A model generated the notes under the pieces. That model did no database searches. It had not been told where the DNA came from and saw nothing but the letters and a program-made list of their open reading frames with translations. The position numbers were made by a program, and so were the translations under genes. Below are positions 27,943-35,908 of a stretch of DNA of 64,000 nt, in pieces. The first letter of the stretch is position 1, and the number at the start of each line of letters is the position of its first letter. Location of the stretch: positions 2,356,001 through 2,420,000 of the forward strand of contig NZ_CP065044.1 of NCBI RefSeq assembly GCF_015689195.1, written 5' to 3'. The stretch comes from Pectobacterium aroidearum. Its GTDB lineage: Bacteria; Pseudomonadota; Gammaproteobacteria; Enterobacterales; Enterobacteriaceae.

Positions 27943-28569
27943 GTGCTGACTTACATCTATCTGATCGCGATTACGGCAGAGGGGATGTCCGGGGCGCTGG
28001 CCGCTGGACGTCGTAATATGGATATTTTTGGCGTAGGCATGATTGCCTTTATCACCGCGCTTGGCGGTGGCACCGTTCGCGATATTCTCCTCGGTAATTA
28101 TCCCATCGGCTGGACGCAGCATCCCGGCTATATCTATCTCACCATTGGTGCGGGTCTTTTCACAATTATCATTGCACGCTTTATGCACCATTTGCATCGC
28201 CTCTTTCTGGTTCTTGATGCGATGGGGCTCATCGCCTTCACCATTATTGGCTGCAATGTGGCGTTGAAGCTGAATTATTCGATGACGGTGGTGGTCATGG
28301 CGGGCATCGTAACCGGGATTTTTGGTGGAATATTGCGTGATATTTTCTGCAACCGCACACCAATGGTATTGAAGAAAGAGCTGTACGCCAGTGTCTCGCT
28401 TTTAGTCGCACTTTTATATTTGGGGCTCAAGTCGCTTAACATCAACCACGATATTAACCTGCTGGCGTCATTCACTATTGGTTTGGCGGTGCGTCTGGCC
28501 GCAATTCGCTGGTCATGGCAACTCCCGGTGTTCTCTTATGTTCCTGGGCGCTGGAAAGGCAAAGTGTAA
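27943..28569 (+). CDS. TRIC/UPF0126 family membrane protein (YicG-like), glycine-regulated
   Basis: About 208 residues with roughly seven hydrophobic segments, related to E. coli YicG. The protein is a duplicated three-TM unit, with the characteristic GALAAGRRNMDIFGV, ALGGGTVRDILLGNYPIGW and the second-half GGILRDIFCNRTPMVLKKELYA. UPF0126 proteins belong to the TRIC-type channel superfamily, and the family has been annotated as possible glycine transporters. The GTG start at 27943 is chosen because upstream codons overlap the riboswitch aptamer, where translation is unlikely. The glycine riboswitch directly in front strongly suggests glycine import or export, or ion balance linked to glycine. 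It converges with the tRNA-Tyr unit. Confidence 0.85.
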   Translation: MLTYIYLIAITAEGMSGALAAGRRNMDIFGVGMIAFITALGGGTVRDILLGNYPIGWTQHPGYIYLTIGAGLFTIIIARFMHHLHRLFLVLDAMGLIAFTIIGCNVALKLNYSMTVVVMAGIVTGIFGGILRDIFCNRTPMVLKKELYASVSLLVALLYLGLKSLNINHDINLLASFTIGLAVRLAAIRWSWQLPVFSYVPGRWKGKV

Positions 28570-28616
28570 GGCTATCTTTTTCCCCATCGTCTATGTTGCG
28601 CTGACTAGCTGTGCGT

Positions 28617-29103
28617 ATGGCGGTGGGGTAAATAACGCTGAGGGTTGCTCAAAACCGTGCCGGTTTTGTCGAACCTTGGTCGAAGGTTCTTACCTTCCCC
28701 CTGACGGGAATCTGATGCTTTGGCGTTGGGAGGTAATTCAGAAGTACAGCTTTGAAATGGTGGTGGGGGAAGGATAATTCGGTGCTTCGCACCTCACCCT
28801 TCGGGTCAACGCTGCGCGTTGCTCAAAACCGTGCCGGTTTTGTCGAACCTTGGTCGAAGGTTCTTACCTTCCCCTGACGGGAATCTGGTGCTTTAGTGTA
28901 GGGGGATAGTTCAGAAGTACTACTTTGAAATGGTGGTGGGGGAAGGATAATTCGGTGCTTCGCACCTCACCCTTCGGGTCAACGCTGCGCGTTGCTCAAA
29001 ATCGTGCCGGTTTTGTCGAACCTTGGTCGAAGGTTCTTACCTTCCCCTGACGGGAATTTGATATTTTGGCGTTGGGATGTAATTCAGAAGTACAACTTTG
29101 GAA
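28617..29103 (-). repeat. 173-bp tandem repeats carrying tRNA-Tyr 3' ends
   Basis: Downstream of tRNA-Tyr (minus strand) are two full repeat units and a decayed third. The tRNA 3' end (TGGTGGTGGGGGAAGGAT on the plus strand) recurs at 28758 and 28931, 173 bp apart, and the real tRNA end at 29104 keeps the same period. A degenerate remnant begins near 28617. Each unit is otherwise a chain of five short hairpins (for the unit at 28781-28863: GGTGC/GCACC, ACCC/GGGT, CAACGC/GCGTTG, AAAACCG/CGGTTTT, GAACCTT/AAGGTTC). The arrangement corresponds to the repeats after E. coli tyrT, which also start with tRNA-Tyr 3' sequence and give rtT RNA. No credible protein gene lies here. Confidence 0.88.
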
Positions 29104-29188
<85 letters not shown>

Positions 29189-29229
29189 ACTGGCCTTGCT
29201 GCAAGAGGCTTTCGCTTCAAGCGGGGCGC

Positions 29230-29257
29230 ATCATATCAAATGCCACGCCCCTGTAAA
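29230..29257 (-). promoter_or_regulatory. tRNA-Tyr promoter with stringent discriminator
   Basis: The minus strand reads TTTACA, 16 bp, TATGAT, followed by GCGCCCC. This is practically the E. coli tyrT promoter with its GC-rich discriminator, which mediates ppGpp/DksA repression in amino-acid starvation. Confidence 0.92.
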
Positions 29258-29342
29258 GCGGTATATATCAAAAATAAATGCGCTTGCCGTTTTTTTATTC
29301 CGTTCGGCGCATCCTTATACAAAAAGATGCCCGATCAACCAA

Positions 29343-30191
29343 TTACAGAATAATAGTACGATTGCCGTAGACAAAAACACGCTGCGCCAGCACGCGATAC
29401 AACGCACGGCTCAGAACATTTTTCTCAACGTCACGGCCTGCGCGCATCATGTCATCTGCTGAGTATGTATGGTCGACGTGAATAACGTCCTGCATGATAA
29501 TCGGGCCTTCATCCAGATTATCGTTAACGTAGTGTGCCGTCGCGCCAATGATTTTTACACCGCGTTCGTATGCCTGATGGTACGGTCGGGCACCGATAAA
29601 GGCGGGTAAGAACGAATGGTGGATGTTGATCACTTGATTCGGATAGTGCTGAACAAACGCCGGTGTCAGTACTCGCATGTATTTCGCCAGCACGACGTAA
29701 TCGGGTTTATATTGATCGATCTGCGCGATCATCTGTTGATCGTGCTCTTCGCGAGTTAACCCTTCATGGCTGACCAGGTGGAACGGAATATCAAACCGCT
29801 CGACCAGCGTCTGCAAGGTATCGTGGTTGCCGATGACGGCAGCGATTTCGACATCCAGGCCGCCATAAGCGCTTTTCATCAACAGATCGCCCAGACAATG
29901 GGCTTCTTTTGTCACCAGTACGACGATACGACGACGACCTGCGGCGGTTAATTCGCGAGAAGAGCCTTCAGGAAGTGCGCTATCCAGATCGGCTAACAAT
30001 GTGGTGTCGTTGAAAATCCCTTCCAACTCGGTCCGCATGAAAAAGCGGCCAGTACGATGATCGACAAACTCATTGTTTTGCACGATGTTCAGTTCGTGCT
30101 TGTAACAAATATTCGTAATTTTTGCGATGAGCCCTTTTGCATCGGGGCAAATGGTTCGTAATACTTTTCTTTGTATGTTTTGGGATTGCAT
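29343..30191 (-). CDS. purU: Formyltetrahydrofolate deformylase
   Basis: About 282 residues (E. coli PurU 280). The N-terminal ACT domain (VLRTICPDAKGLIAKITNIC) senses the regulatory ligands methionine and glycine. The C-terminal formyltransferase-like domain contains VVLAKYMRVLTP, NIHHSFLPAFIGA with the catalytic His, and AHYVNDNLDEGPI with the catalytic Asp. It hydrolyses 10-formyl-THF to formate and THF, supplying formate for PurT. The ATG at 30191 is preferred over the TTG at 30212. Its location next to tyrT and ychJ is as in E. coli. Being one gene away from a glycine riboswitch is suggestive, since PurU activity relates to one-carbon and glycine balance. Confidence 0.95.
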   Translation of the reverse strand: MQSQNIQRKVLRTICPDAKGLIAKITNICYKHELNIVQNNEFVDHRTGRFFMRTELEGIFNDTTLLADLDSALPEGSSRELTAAGRRRIVVLVTKEAHCLGDLLMKSAYGGLDVEIAAVIGNHDTLQTLVERFDIPFHLVSHEGLTREEHDQQMIAQIDQYKPDYVVLAKYMRVLTPAFVQHYPNQVINIHHSFLPAFIGARPYHQAYERGVKIIGATAHYVNDNLDEGPIIMQDVIHVDHTYSADDMMRAGRDVEKNVLSRALYRVLAQRVFVYGNRTIIL

Positions 30192-30274
30192 GAGCGTGTG
30201 GATCCTGTCCAAAAACTAAAATAACGATTTTGTGGTATCGCAGCGATAAAGCCGCGTGGGCGACTGCCTGTGTT

Positions 30275-30742
30275 CTATTGTCCGCAGCACTTTTTGTATT
30301 TTTTGCCGGAATCGCACGGGCAAGGTTCATTTCTGCCTGTCTGCACATGAACGCCGTCTATATAGTACCAGCGATTATGCTGGCGAAGGAAGCGTGAGCG
30401 TTCTCGCATGACTTCTGTTCGCTGGCTGTCTGTTTCTGAGATATAACGTGCGGCGAATTCCACATATCCCTCATCGGGCGTTTTTCCGGGAGACGTTGCC
30501 AGTATAGTGAGCCCGAGCCACTGCGAGTTCTGGCAGCTTTCAGCGAGAGACGCGCGCCATTTCTCGGGCTGGAGATCGGGATGCCAGGTGGCGATAAGGT
30601 AATCGACATCGTGTTTGACATAGGCGGTATAGCGCGATCGCATCAATACGGCGGGTTCAGCCGCTGTTGCGGCATGCGTGAGGTAGGGTTGACAGCATGC
30701 GTTATACTGCAATCCACTGCAACAGGGGCAAGATTCTGACAC
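30275..30742 (-). CDS. ychJ: YchJ, SEC-C motif protein (UPF0225)
   Basis: A 155-residue protein with a cysteine-rich SEC-C-type motif at each end: CPCCSGLQYNACC at the N-terminus and EPCPCDSGKKYKKCCG at the C-terminus, each likely to bind zinc. The middle carries LMRSRYTAYVKHDVDYLIATWHP, characteristic of YchJ. The start is GTG at 30742 with a CAGGAG site. Function unknown. It lies between purU and rssA, as in E. coli. Confidence 0.93.
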   Translation of the reverse strand: MSESCPCCSGLQYNACCQPYLTHAATAAEPAVLMRSRYTAYVKHDVDYLIATWHPDLQPEKWRASLAESCQNSQWLGLTILATSPGKTPDEGYVEFAARYISETDSQRTEVMRERSRFLRQHNRWYYIDGVHVQTGRNEPCPCDSGKKYKKCCGQ

Positions 30743-30874
30743 GATGTCTCCTGAAGAAAATTTAAGATAAAAACTGATAGATAATAAACAGATCCCTATG
30801 CAGGATGCCGATATGTTACCTAAGAAACTCTACGTGTAGCAATGTGCGCTAAAATGAAGACGGGTGGTTCGATC

Positions 30875-31780
30875 ATGCAGCGGAAAAAAATTGGAGTCGC
30901 CTTGGGATCCGGGGCAGCGAAGGGATGGGCGCATATTGGTGTGTTTAATGCGTTAACAGAAATGGGCATTGCGGTTGATGTTGTAGCCGGTTGTTCTATC
31001 GGCGCGCTGGTCGGGGCGGCGTATGCCACCAACAATTTAGCCTCAATGGATCGCTGGGTGAGGGCGTTTGGCTATTGGGACGTGATTCGACTGATGGATC
31101 TCTCCTGGCAGCGCGGAAGCTTATTGCGCGGCGATCGTGTCTTCAATAGTGTGAAGCATTTGCTTCCGACAACACAGATTGAAGACTGTGATATCAAATA
31201 TGGCGTGGTGACGACAAATCTGAGTACAGGACGTGAGCTCTGGCTGACAGAAGGCGATTTACATCAGGCTATGCGCGCATCTTGCAGCATGCCTGGCCTG
31301 TTATCCCCCGTTCGATTTAACGATTACTGGCTGGTGGATGGCGCGGTGGTTAACCCTGTTCCTGTTTCTCTGGCACGGGCTATGGGCGCTGACATTGTGA
31401 TTGCAGTTGATCTCCAGCACGACGCCAGTCTGAATCACCAGAATTTGCTGTCAATAAAACCGACGGAGTCGGACATTGATGCGGAAAATGTCCCGCAAGA
31501 TTGGCGTAGCAGAATTCGTGAACGTTTACTGCGAGGCCGCCGTCAGCCAACAGAAAGTTCGCCAACGGCGATGGAGATCATGAGCACATCGATCCAGATT
31601 CTGGAAAATCGGTTGAAGATGACCCGGATGGCAGGCGATCCGCCTGATGTACTACTGCAACCGTATTGTCCTCAGATCGCGACCTTGGATTTTCATCGCG
31701 CACAGGAAGCGATTGAAGCAGGCTATAAGGCAGTAGAAAAGATGCGTGATGAATTGTTGCCGCTCGCAAAAGAAGCGTAA
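30875..31780 (+). CDS. rssA: Patatin-like phospholipase family protein RssA
   Basis: A 301-residue patatin-fold protein, same length as E. coli RssA. The oxyanion-hole motif GSGAAKGW, the catalytic Ser in VAGCSIGALVG (GxSxG) and the Asp in WLVDGAVVNP form a Ser-Asp dyad. A lipid acyl hydrolase role is inferred from family. The start at 30875 follows E. coli (MQRKKIG); two earlier in-frame ATGs at 30842 and 30854 are alternatives. It precedes rssB by 134 nt, forming the conserved rssAB pair. Confidence 0.93.
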   Translation: MQRKKIGVALGSGAAKGWAHIGVFNALTEMGIAVDVVAGCSIGALVGAAYATNNLASMDRWVRAFGYWDVIRLMDLSWQRGSLLRGDRVFNSVKHLLPTTQIEDCDIKYGVVTTNLSTGRELWLTEGDLHQAMRASCSMPGLLSPVRFNDYWLVDGAVVNPVPVSLARAMGADIVIAVDLQHDASLNHQNLLSIKPTESDIDAENVPQDWRSRIRERLLRGRRQPTESSPTAMEIMSTSIQILENRLKMTRMAGDPPDVLLQPYCPQIATLDFHRAQEAIEAGYKAVEKMRDELLPLAKEA

Positions 31781-31914
31781 CGAAGAACGTCATGGTGCAA
31801 AGAGCGCATGTTGTTGAGAGCACATGTCGTTAAAAATGCGTAAGTATGCCGTCTATCTGGCATGTTAGCGCTAAAGCAGGTGTGATTATTCGGGGTTTGA
31901 AGTAAGGGGTACTG

Positions 31915-32931
31915 ATGGAACAACCACTAGCGGGTAAGCATATTTTAGTCATTGATGACGAGGCCGTTTTTCGATCTGTGCTCGCTGGTTATCTGACTTC
32001 TCTTGGGGCTTCAGTTCAGGAAGCGATTAATGGATTAGATGCGCTAAGTATTCTCGAACACTATCAACCCGATTTAATGATTTGCGACCTGAAGATGCCG
32101 ACGATGGGAGGCATCGAGTTTCTTGAACGCCTGCGTTTGAAAGATAACGATACGCCGATACTGATTATTTCTGCAACCAGTCAGATGGCGGACATTGCCA
32201 AAGTCTTGCGTCTTGGTGTTCAGGATGTGTTGCTGAAACCGATTCGTGATTATGCCCGCTTGCGTGAAGCCGTAATGTCCTGCTTGTATCCTGATATGTT
32301 CACTTCACAGCTGAATGAGATGGATCAACTGATGCAGGACATGGATTCCCTCAATCAATCACCTGAAGCGGTCACCAAACTGCTTGCCCAGCTACAGCCT
32401 CCCGTGCAGCAAACACTCGCTCATTGCCGTGTTAACTACCGCCAATTGACGGCAGCGGAGCATCCTGGACTGGTGTTGGATATTGCCGCACTTTCGGAGA
32501 CGGAGTTGGCGTTCTATTGTCTGGATGTCACTCAGGGTGTCAATAACAATGGTACGCTTGCAGCCTTACTGCTGCGAACGTTGTTCAATGGGCTGCTTCA
32601 GGAGCATTTAGCCGATCAGCAACACCGTTTGCCGTATCTGCCGACGCTATTAAAGCAGGTCAACCAGTTGCTGCGTCAGGCGAGTCTGGATGGACGTTTT
32701 CCTTTGCTGGTGGGTTATTACCATCGACAGTTAAAACAACTGATACTGATTTCTGCTGGGCTAAACGCGACGCTGAATGTTAACGAACAGCAGATAGCCC
32801 TAAATAGCGGTATCCCTTTAGGCACGCTTGAAGGAGCTTATCTCAACCAACTGAATTATCAGTGTGAAGCATGGCAATGCCAGATATGGGGTGGCGGTGG
32901 CCGATTACGGCTTATGTTGACGGCAGAATAG
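31915..32931 (+). CDS. rssB: RssB, adaptor for RpoS degradation
   Basis: A 338-residue response regulator (E. coli 337). The receiver domain has the acidic pocket DDE (14-16), phospho-acceptor Asp58 in LMICDLKMPT, and LLKPI with the conserved Lys. The C-terminal half is a degenerate PP2C-like domain. It delivers RpoS to ClpXP and is regulated by phosphorylation and anti-adaptors. Located between rssA and galU, as in E. coli. A stem TCCCTAC/GTAGGGA with a 3-nt loop is found at 32993-33009. Confidence 0.95.
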   Translation: MEQPLAGKHILVIDDEAVFRSVLAGYLTSLGASVQEAINGLDALSILEHYQPDLMICDLKMPTMGGIEFLERLRLKDNDTPILIISATSQMADIAKVLRLGVQDVLLKPIRDYARLREAVMSCLYPDMFTSQLNEMDQLMQDMDSLNQSPEAVTKLLAQLQPPVQQTLAHCRVNYRQLTAAEHPGLVLDIAALSETELAFYCLDVTQGVNNNGTLAALLLRTLFNGLLQEHLADQQHRLPYLPTLLKQVNQLLRQASLDGRFPLLVGYYHRQLKQLILISAGLNATLNVNEQQIALNSGIPLGTLEGAYLNQLNYQCEAWQCQIWGGGGRLRLMLTAE

Positions 32932-33136
32932 TCCGATAGCGCAGGGCTGTACGGATTTAAGGCCATCCCCATCTTTCGGTATTATTTTTTATTCCCTACT
33001 ATGTAGGGAGTTATCTTATTTTTATTGAGTAGTAATGTTGGGACAAGCGTACTCTTGTTAAAGTCGTTATACTCTTTCGGTTATCTTGATTAGATAAATA
33101 AAGTTCATTATTTGAGCGGTATATAAGAGGCTGTTT

Positions 33137-34048
33137 ATGTCTATTGTGAATAAAAAAGTAAAAAAAGCGGTCATACCGGTTGCTGGATTAGGGACGCGTA
33201 TGCTGCCTGCCACCAAAGCCATTCCTAAAGAAATGTTGCCGTTGGTAGATAAACCGCTGATCCAATATGTTGTTAATGAGTGTATCGCTGCGGGGATTAA
33301 TGAAATTATTCTGGTTACACACTCTTCTAAGAATTCTATCGAAAACCATTTCGATACCAGTTTTGAGCTGGAAGCCATACTAGAAAAACGCGTTAAACGT
33401 CAGCTGTTGGAAGAAGTTCAATCTATCTGTCCTAAACACGTCACCATTATGCAAGTGCGTCAGGGATTAGCTAAAGGGCTGGGCCATGCCGTATTGTGCG
33501 CGCACCCGTTAGTGGGAGATGAACCCGTCGCAGTTATTCTGCCGGATGTGATTATTGATGAATATGCATCCGATCTGAAGAAAGATAACCTGAGCGAAAT
33601 GTTGCAACGTTTTTCTACTACAGGTCACAGCCAGATTATGGTCGAGCCGGTTGAAAATGTAAGCAGCTATGGCGTGGTTGATTGCAAAGGCGTGGAATTA
33701 AAAGCAGGGGATAGTGCACCTATGGTGGGCGTGGTTGAAAAACCGAAAGCTTCCGAGGCACCGTCTAATTTAGCCGTCGTTGGCCGTTATGTACTCTCTG
33801 CGGATATTTGGTCTCTGCTGGAGAAAACACCGCCGGGCGCTGGCAATGAAATTCAGTTAACCGATGCCATCGCAATGTTGATGGAAAAAGAGACGGTAGA
33901 AGCCTATCACCTGAAAGGCGTGAGCCATGACTGTGGTAATAAATTAGGCTATATGCAGGCATTCGTGGAATATGGTTTGCGCCATGACGGTTTAGGTCAG
34001 GAATTTGCGCAATGGCTGCAGGAAACGATTGAAGCAGAAGAAAAATAA
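33137..34048 (+). CDS. galU: UTP-glucose-1-phosphate uridylyltransferase
   Basis: A 303-residue nucleotidyltransferase (E. coli 302). The nucleotide-binding signature [23 protein letters not shown] lies at the N-terminus, [11 protein letters not shown] holds the metal-binding Asp, and [21 protein letters not shown] marks the sugar-binding region. It makes UDP-glucose for LPS, trehalose, osmoregulated glucans and galactose use. Followed by a symmetric hairpin (34064-34089) and by a strong bidirectional terminator shared with hns. Confidence 0.97.
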   Translation: MSIVNKKVKKAVIPVAGLGTRMLPATKAIPKEMLPLVDKPLIQYVVNECIAAGINEIILVTHSSKNSIENHFDTSFELEAILEKRVKRQLLEEVQSICPKHVTIMQVRQGLAKGLGHAVLCAHPLVGDEPVAVILPDVIIDEYASDLKKDNLSEMLQRFSTTGHSQIMVEPVENVSSYGVVDCKGVELKAGDSAPMVGVVEKPKASEAPSNLAVVGRYVLSADIWSLLEKTPPGAGNEIQLTDAIAMLMEKETVEAYHLKGVSHDCGNKLGYMQAFVEYGLRHDGLGQEFAQWLQETIEAEEK

Positions 34049-34063
34049 CAGAATGTAATGATT

Positions 34064-34089
34064 GCTCTCTGTTTACAAAAACAGAGAGC
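34064..34089 (+). terminator. Hairpin after galU
   Basis: A perfect 11-bp stem GCTCTCTGTTT / AAACAGAGAGC with a 4-nt loop, 15 nt after the galU stop. No T-run follows, so it probably acts in RNA stability or together with the terminator at 34117. Confidence 0.5.
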
Positions 34090-34116
34090 AGCTAAAAACG
34101 GCGGCATATACCAAAG

Positions 34117-34148
34117 AAAAACCCCCGATAGTCATCGGGGGTTTTTTT
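34117..34148. terminator. Bidirectional terminator galU/hns
   Basis: Stem AAAAACCCCCGAT / ATCGGGGGTTTTT with a 4-nt loop, followed by T7 on the plus strand and flanked by A's for the minus strand. It lies between convergent galU and hns. Confidence 0.93.
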
Positions 34149-34170
34149 AGTATTCAGTACTTATAAACAA

Positions 34171-34578
34171 TTACAGCAGGAAATCGTCTAAAGATTTACC
34201 TTGCTCTTCGATTGCTTTCTTGATTACTGCCGGTGTACGACCCTGGCCAGTCCAGGTTTTAACTTCGCCGTTTTCGTCAGTGTATTGATATTTTGCCGGA
34301 CGGGCTGCTCGTTTGCTTTTACCTGCAACTTTCACTGAACCTAAAGACTGTAATAATTCGTTAGGGTCAATACCGTCGGCAATCAGCATATCGCGATATT
34401 GCTGCAATTTACGCGCACGTTCTTCAACTTCAGCCTGAACCTGGCTATCTTCTTCGCGGCGTTCATTAACCACGACTTCCAGTTTTTCCAGCATTTCTTC
34501 CAAAGTATCCAGGGTACATTCTCTTGCCTGGGCACGCAGAGTACGGATGTTGTTAAGAATCTTTAGTGCTTCGCTCAT
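34171..34578 (-). CDS. hns: Nucleoid protein H-NS
   Basis: A 135-residue H-NS (E. coli 137). The N-terminal helical oligomerisation region begins [37 protein letters not shown], and the C-terminal DNA-binding domain has [24 protein letters not shown], containing the AT-hook-like QGR loop. It silences AT-rich, often horizontally acquired genes. It converges on galU and diverges from tdk as in E. coli. Confidence 0.97.
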   Translation of the reverse strand: MSEALKILNNIRTLRAQARECTLDTLEEMLEKLEVVVNERREEDSQVQAEVEERARKLQQYRDMLIADGIDPNELLQSLGSVKVAGKSKRAARPAKYQYTDENGEVKTWTGQGRTPAVIKKAIEEQGKSLDDFLL

Positions 34579-34946
34579 TGTGATAATCTCAAATTAATAT
34601 TATTGGTGGCGTGTAGTGTGATAATAGAGTGCTATTTTCCTTTCTGCAATAGTCAAATTTGTAAGTTTGTTAAAAAACCTCATTTTTAAAACAGAACTCA
34701 CATCGTATGTTACATAAATATAAATACTTTCCTGTTATCAAAAAAATACATTTGGTATACCGTTTTTCTCTCTCAAACGACAGAGAATGGCTTATTGATG
34801 CCGCGTCGTTGTTATAAGGAATGTTTATATCTTTTATCGTAACAGGCCGCCGCTGGTGGGCATATGGACAAAATATGGTCTGGGAATAGCCCATTGCACA
34901 GCGTGAAGACGAGTTGTTACAATAAGTTTTTACGACACGAAGATCA
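34579..34946. other. hns upstream region
   Basis: A 368-bp AT-rich interval that must hold the hns promoter. I see no convincing gene in it; the short frame on the minus strand at 34670-34894 has no family resemblance. No clear promoter box could be chosen by eye. Confidence 0.45.
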
Positions 34947-35144
34947 TATACTCCAAATAATTCGAGTTTCAGGCGGGCGGCAAGAGAAGGACAAATTCGT
35001 CGGAAACGAATTTAACCAGCCAACGGCTGGCGTCCGGTGAGAGACAGGATGCCTCTCATTTAATCTCGATGAGCTTACACAGGTAAGTGATTCGGGTGAG
35101 TGAATGTAGCCAACGCACATGCAACTTGAAGTATGACGAGTATA
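34947..35144. repeat. ERIC element with one inserted hairpin block, upstream of tdk
   Basis: A 198-bp ERIC element in the opposite orientation to the one at 21240. The left end TATACTCCAAATAATTCGAG and right end CTTGAAGTATGACGAGTATA are the terminal inverted repeats. A diverged core (GAGCTTACACAGGTAAGTGA) lies at 35069-35088. An extra block of about 70 bp (roughly 34985-35060) contains hairpins at 34993-35013, 35016-35030 and 35038-35058. The element ends 24 bp before the tdk start, so it is probably transcribed into, or constrains, the tdk promoter. Confidence 0.88.
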
Positions 35145-35168
35145 TAGCCTGCCTTTTGGAGTAGCTGA

Positions 35169-35765
35169 GTGGCCCAACTTTATTTTTATTATTCTGCAAT
35201 GAATGCAGGGAAATCGACGGCGCTATTGCAGTCATCATATAACTACCAGGAGCGCGGGATGCGTACGCTGGTGTTCACTGCTGAAATAGATAATCGGCAC
35301 GGTGTGGGGATTGTAAGTTCACGAATCGGCCTTTCTTCTCCGGCATTATTGTTTAATCCGCAGACATCCTTATTTGGATTGCTGGAGAAAGAGCACCGTG
35401 CTCAGCCCGTAGATTGTGTATTAATTGATGAATGTCAATTTTTAACCCGCGAGCAGGTGAGCGAGCTTTCCGATGTTGTGGACCAATTAGACATCCCGGT
35501 ATTGTGCTACGGGTTGCGTACTGATTTTCGCGGTGATTTGTTTTCCGGGAGTCACTATTTATTAGCATGGGCAGATAAGCTGATTGAGTTAAAAACGGTC
35601 TGCCATTGTGGCCGTAAAGCTAACTGCGTATTGCGATTAGATGCGCAAGGTAATGCCGTCCACGAAGGGGAGCAGGTCGTTATTGGCGGCAATGAGAGCT
35701 ATGTTTCCGTGTGTCGTAAACATTATAAAATTGCGCTGGGATTAACCCGTAAGGAAAGTGAGTAA
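35169..35765 (+). CDS. tdk: Thymidine kinase
   Basis: A 198-residue type II thymidine kinase (E. coli 205). The P-loop is [14 protein letters not shown] carries the catalytic Glu, [12 protein letters not shown] forms the nucleotide site, and cysteines in CHCGRKANC and VCRKHY bind zinc. It phosphorylates thymidine and deoxyuridine in salvage. The start is GTG at 35169. The C-terminus is slightly shorter than in E. coli. Immediately upstream is an ERIC element. Confidence 0.96.
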   Translation: MAQLYFYYSAMNAGKSTALLQSSYNYQERGMRTLVFTAEIDNRHGVGIVSSRIGLSSPALLFNPQTSLFGLLEKEHRAQPVDCVLIDECQFLTREQVSELSDVVDQLDIPVLCYGLRTDFRGDLFSGSHYLLAWADKLIELKTVCHCGRKANCVLRLDAQGNAVHEGEQVVIGGNESYVSVCRKHYKIALGLTRKESE

Positions 35766-35821
35766 GGCGGTTAAATATCCGACTGGCGGACGAGTAATAC
35801 ACGGCGTATTGATGTGCGTGA

Positions 35822-35856
35822 GTAATAAAAATGCCCAACCGTTTAGGGGTTGGGCA
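35822..35856 (-). terminator. adhE terminator
   Basis: A 9-bp stem TGCCCAACC / GGTTGGGCA with a 7-nt loop, followed on the minus strand by TTTTTATTACT. It lies 50-85 nt past the adhE stop. Confidence 0.85.
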
Positions 35857-35908
35857 GTACAGTGAGATAACGCGCCTTATAGAGAACTAGGCGGTTGTGG
35901 TCAGAACC

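Noticed and set aside
34670-34894. 74-aa frame upstream of hns
   Set aside because: No similarity, no ribosome site, and lies in the hns promoter region.
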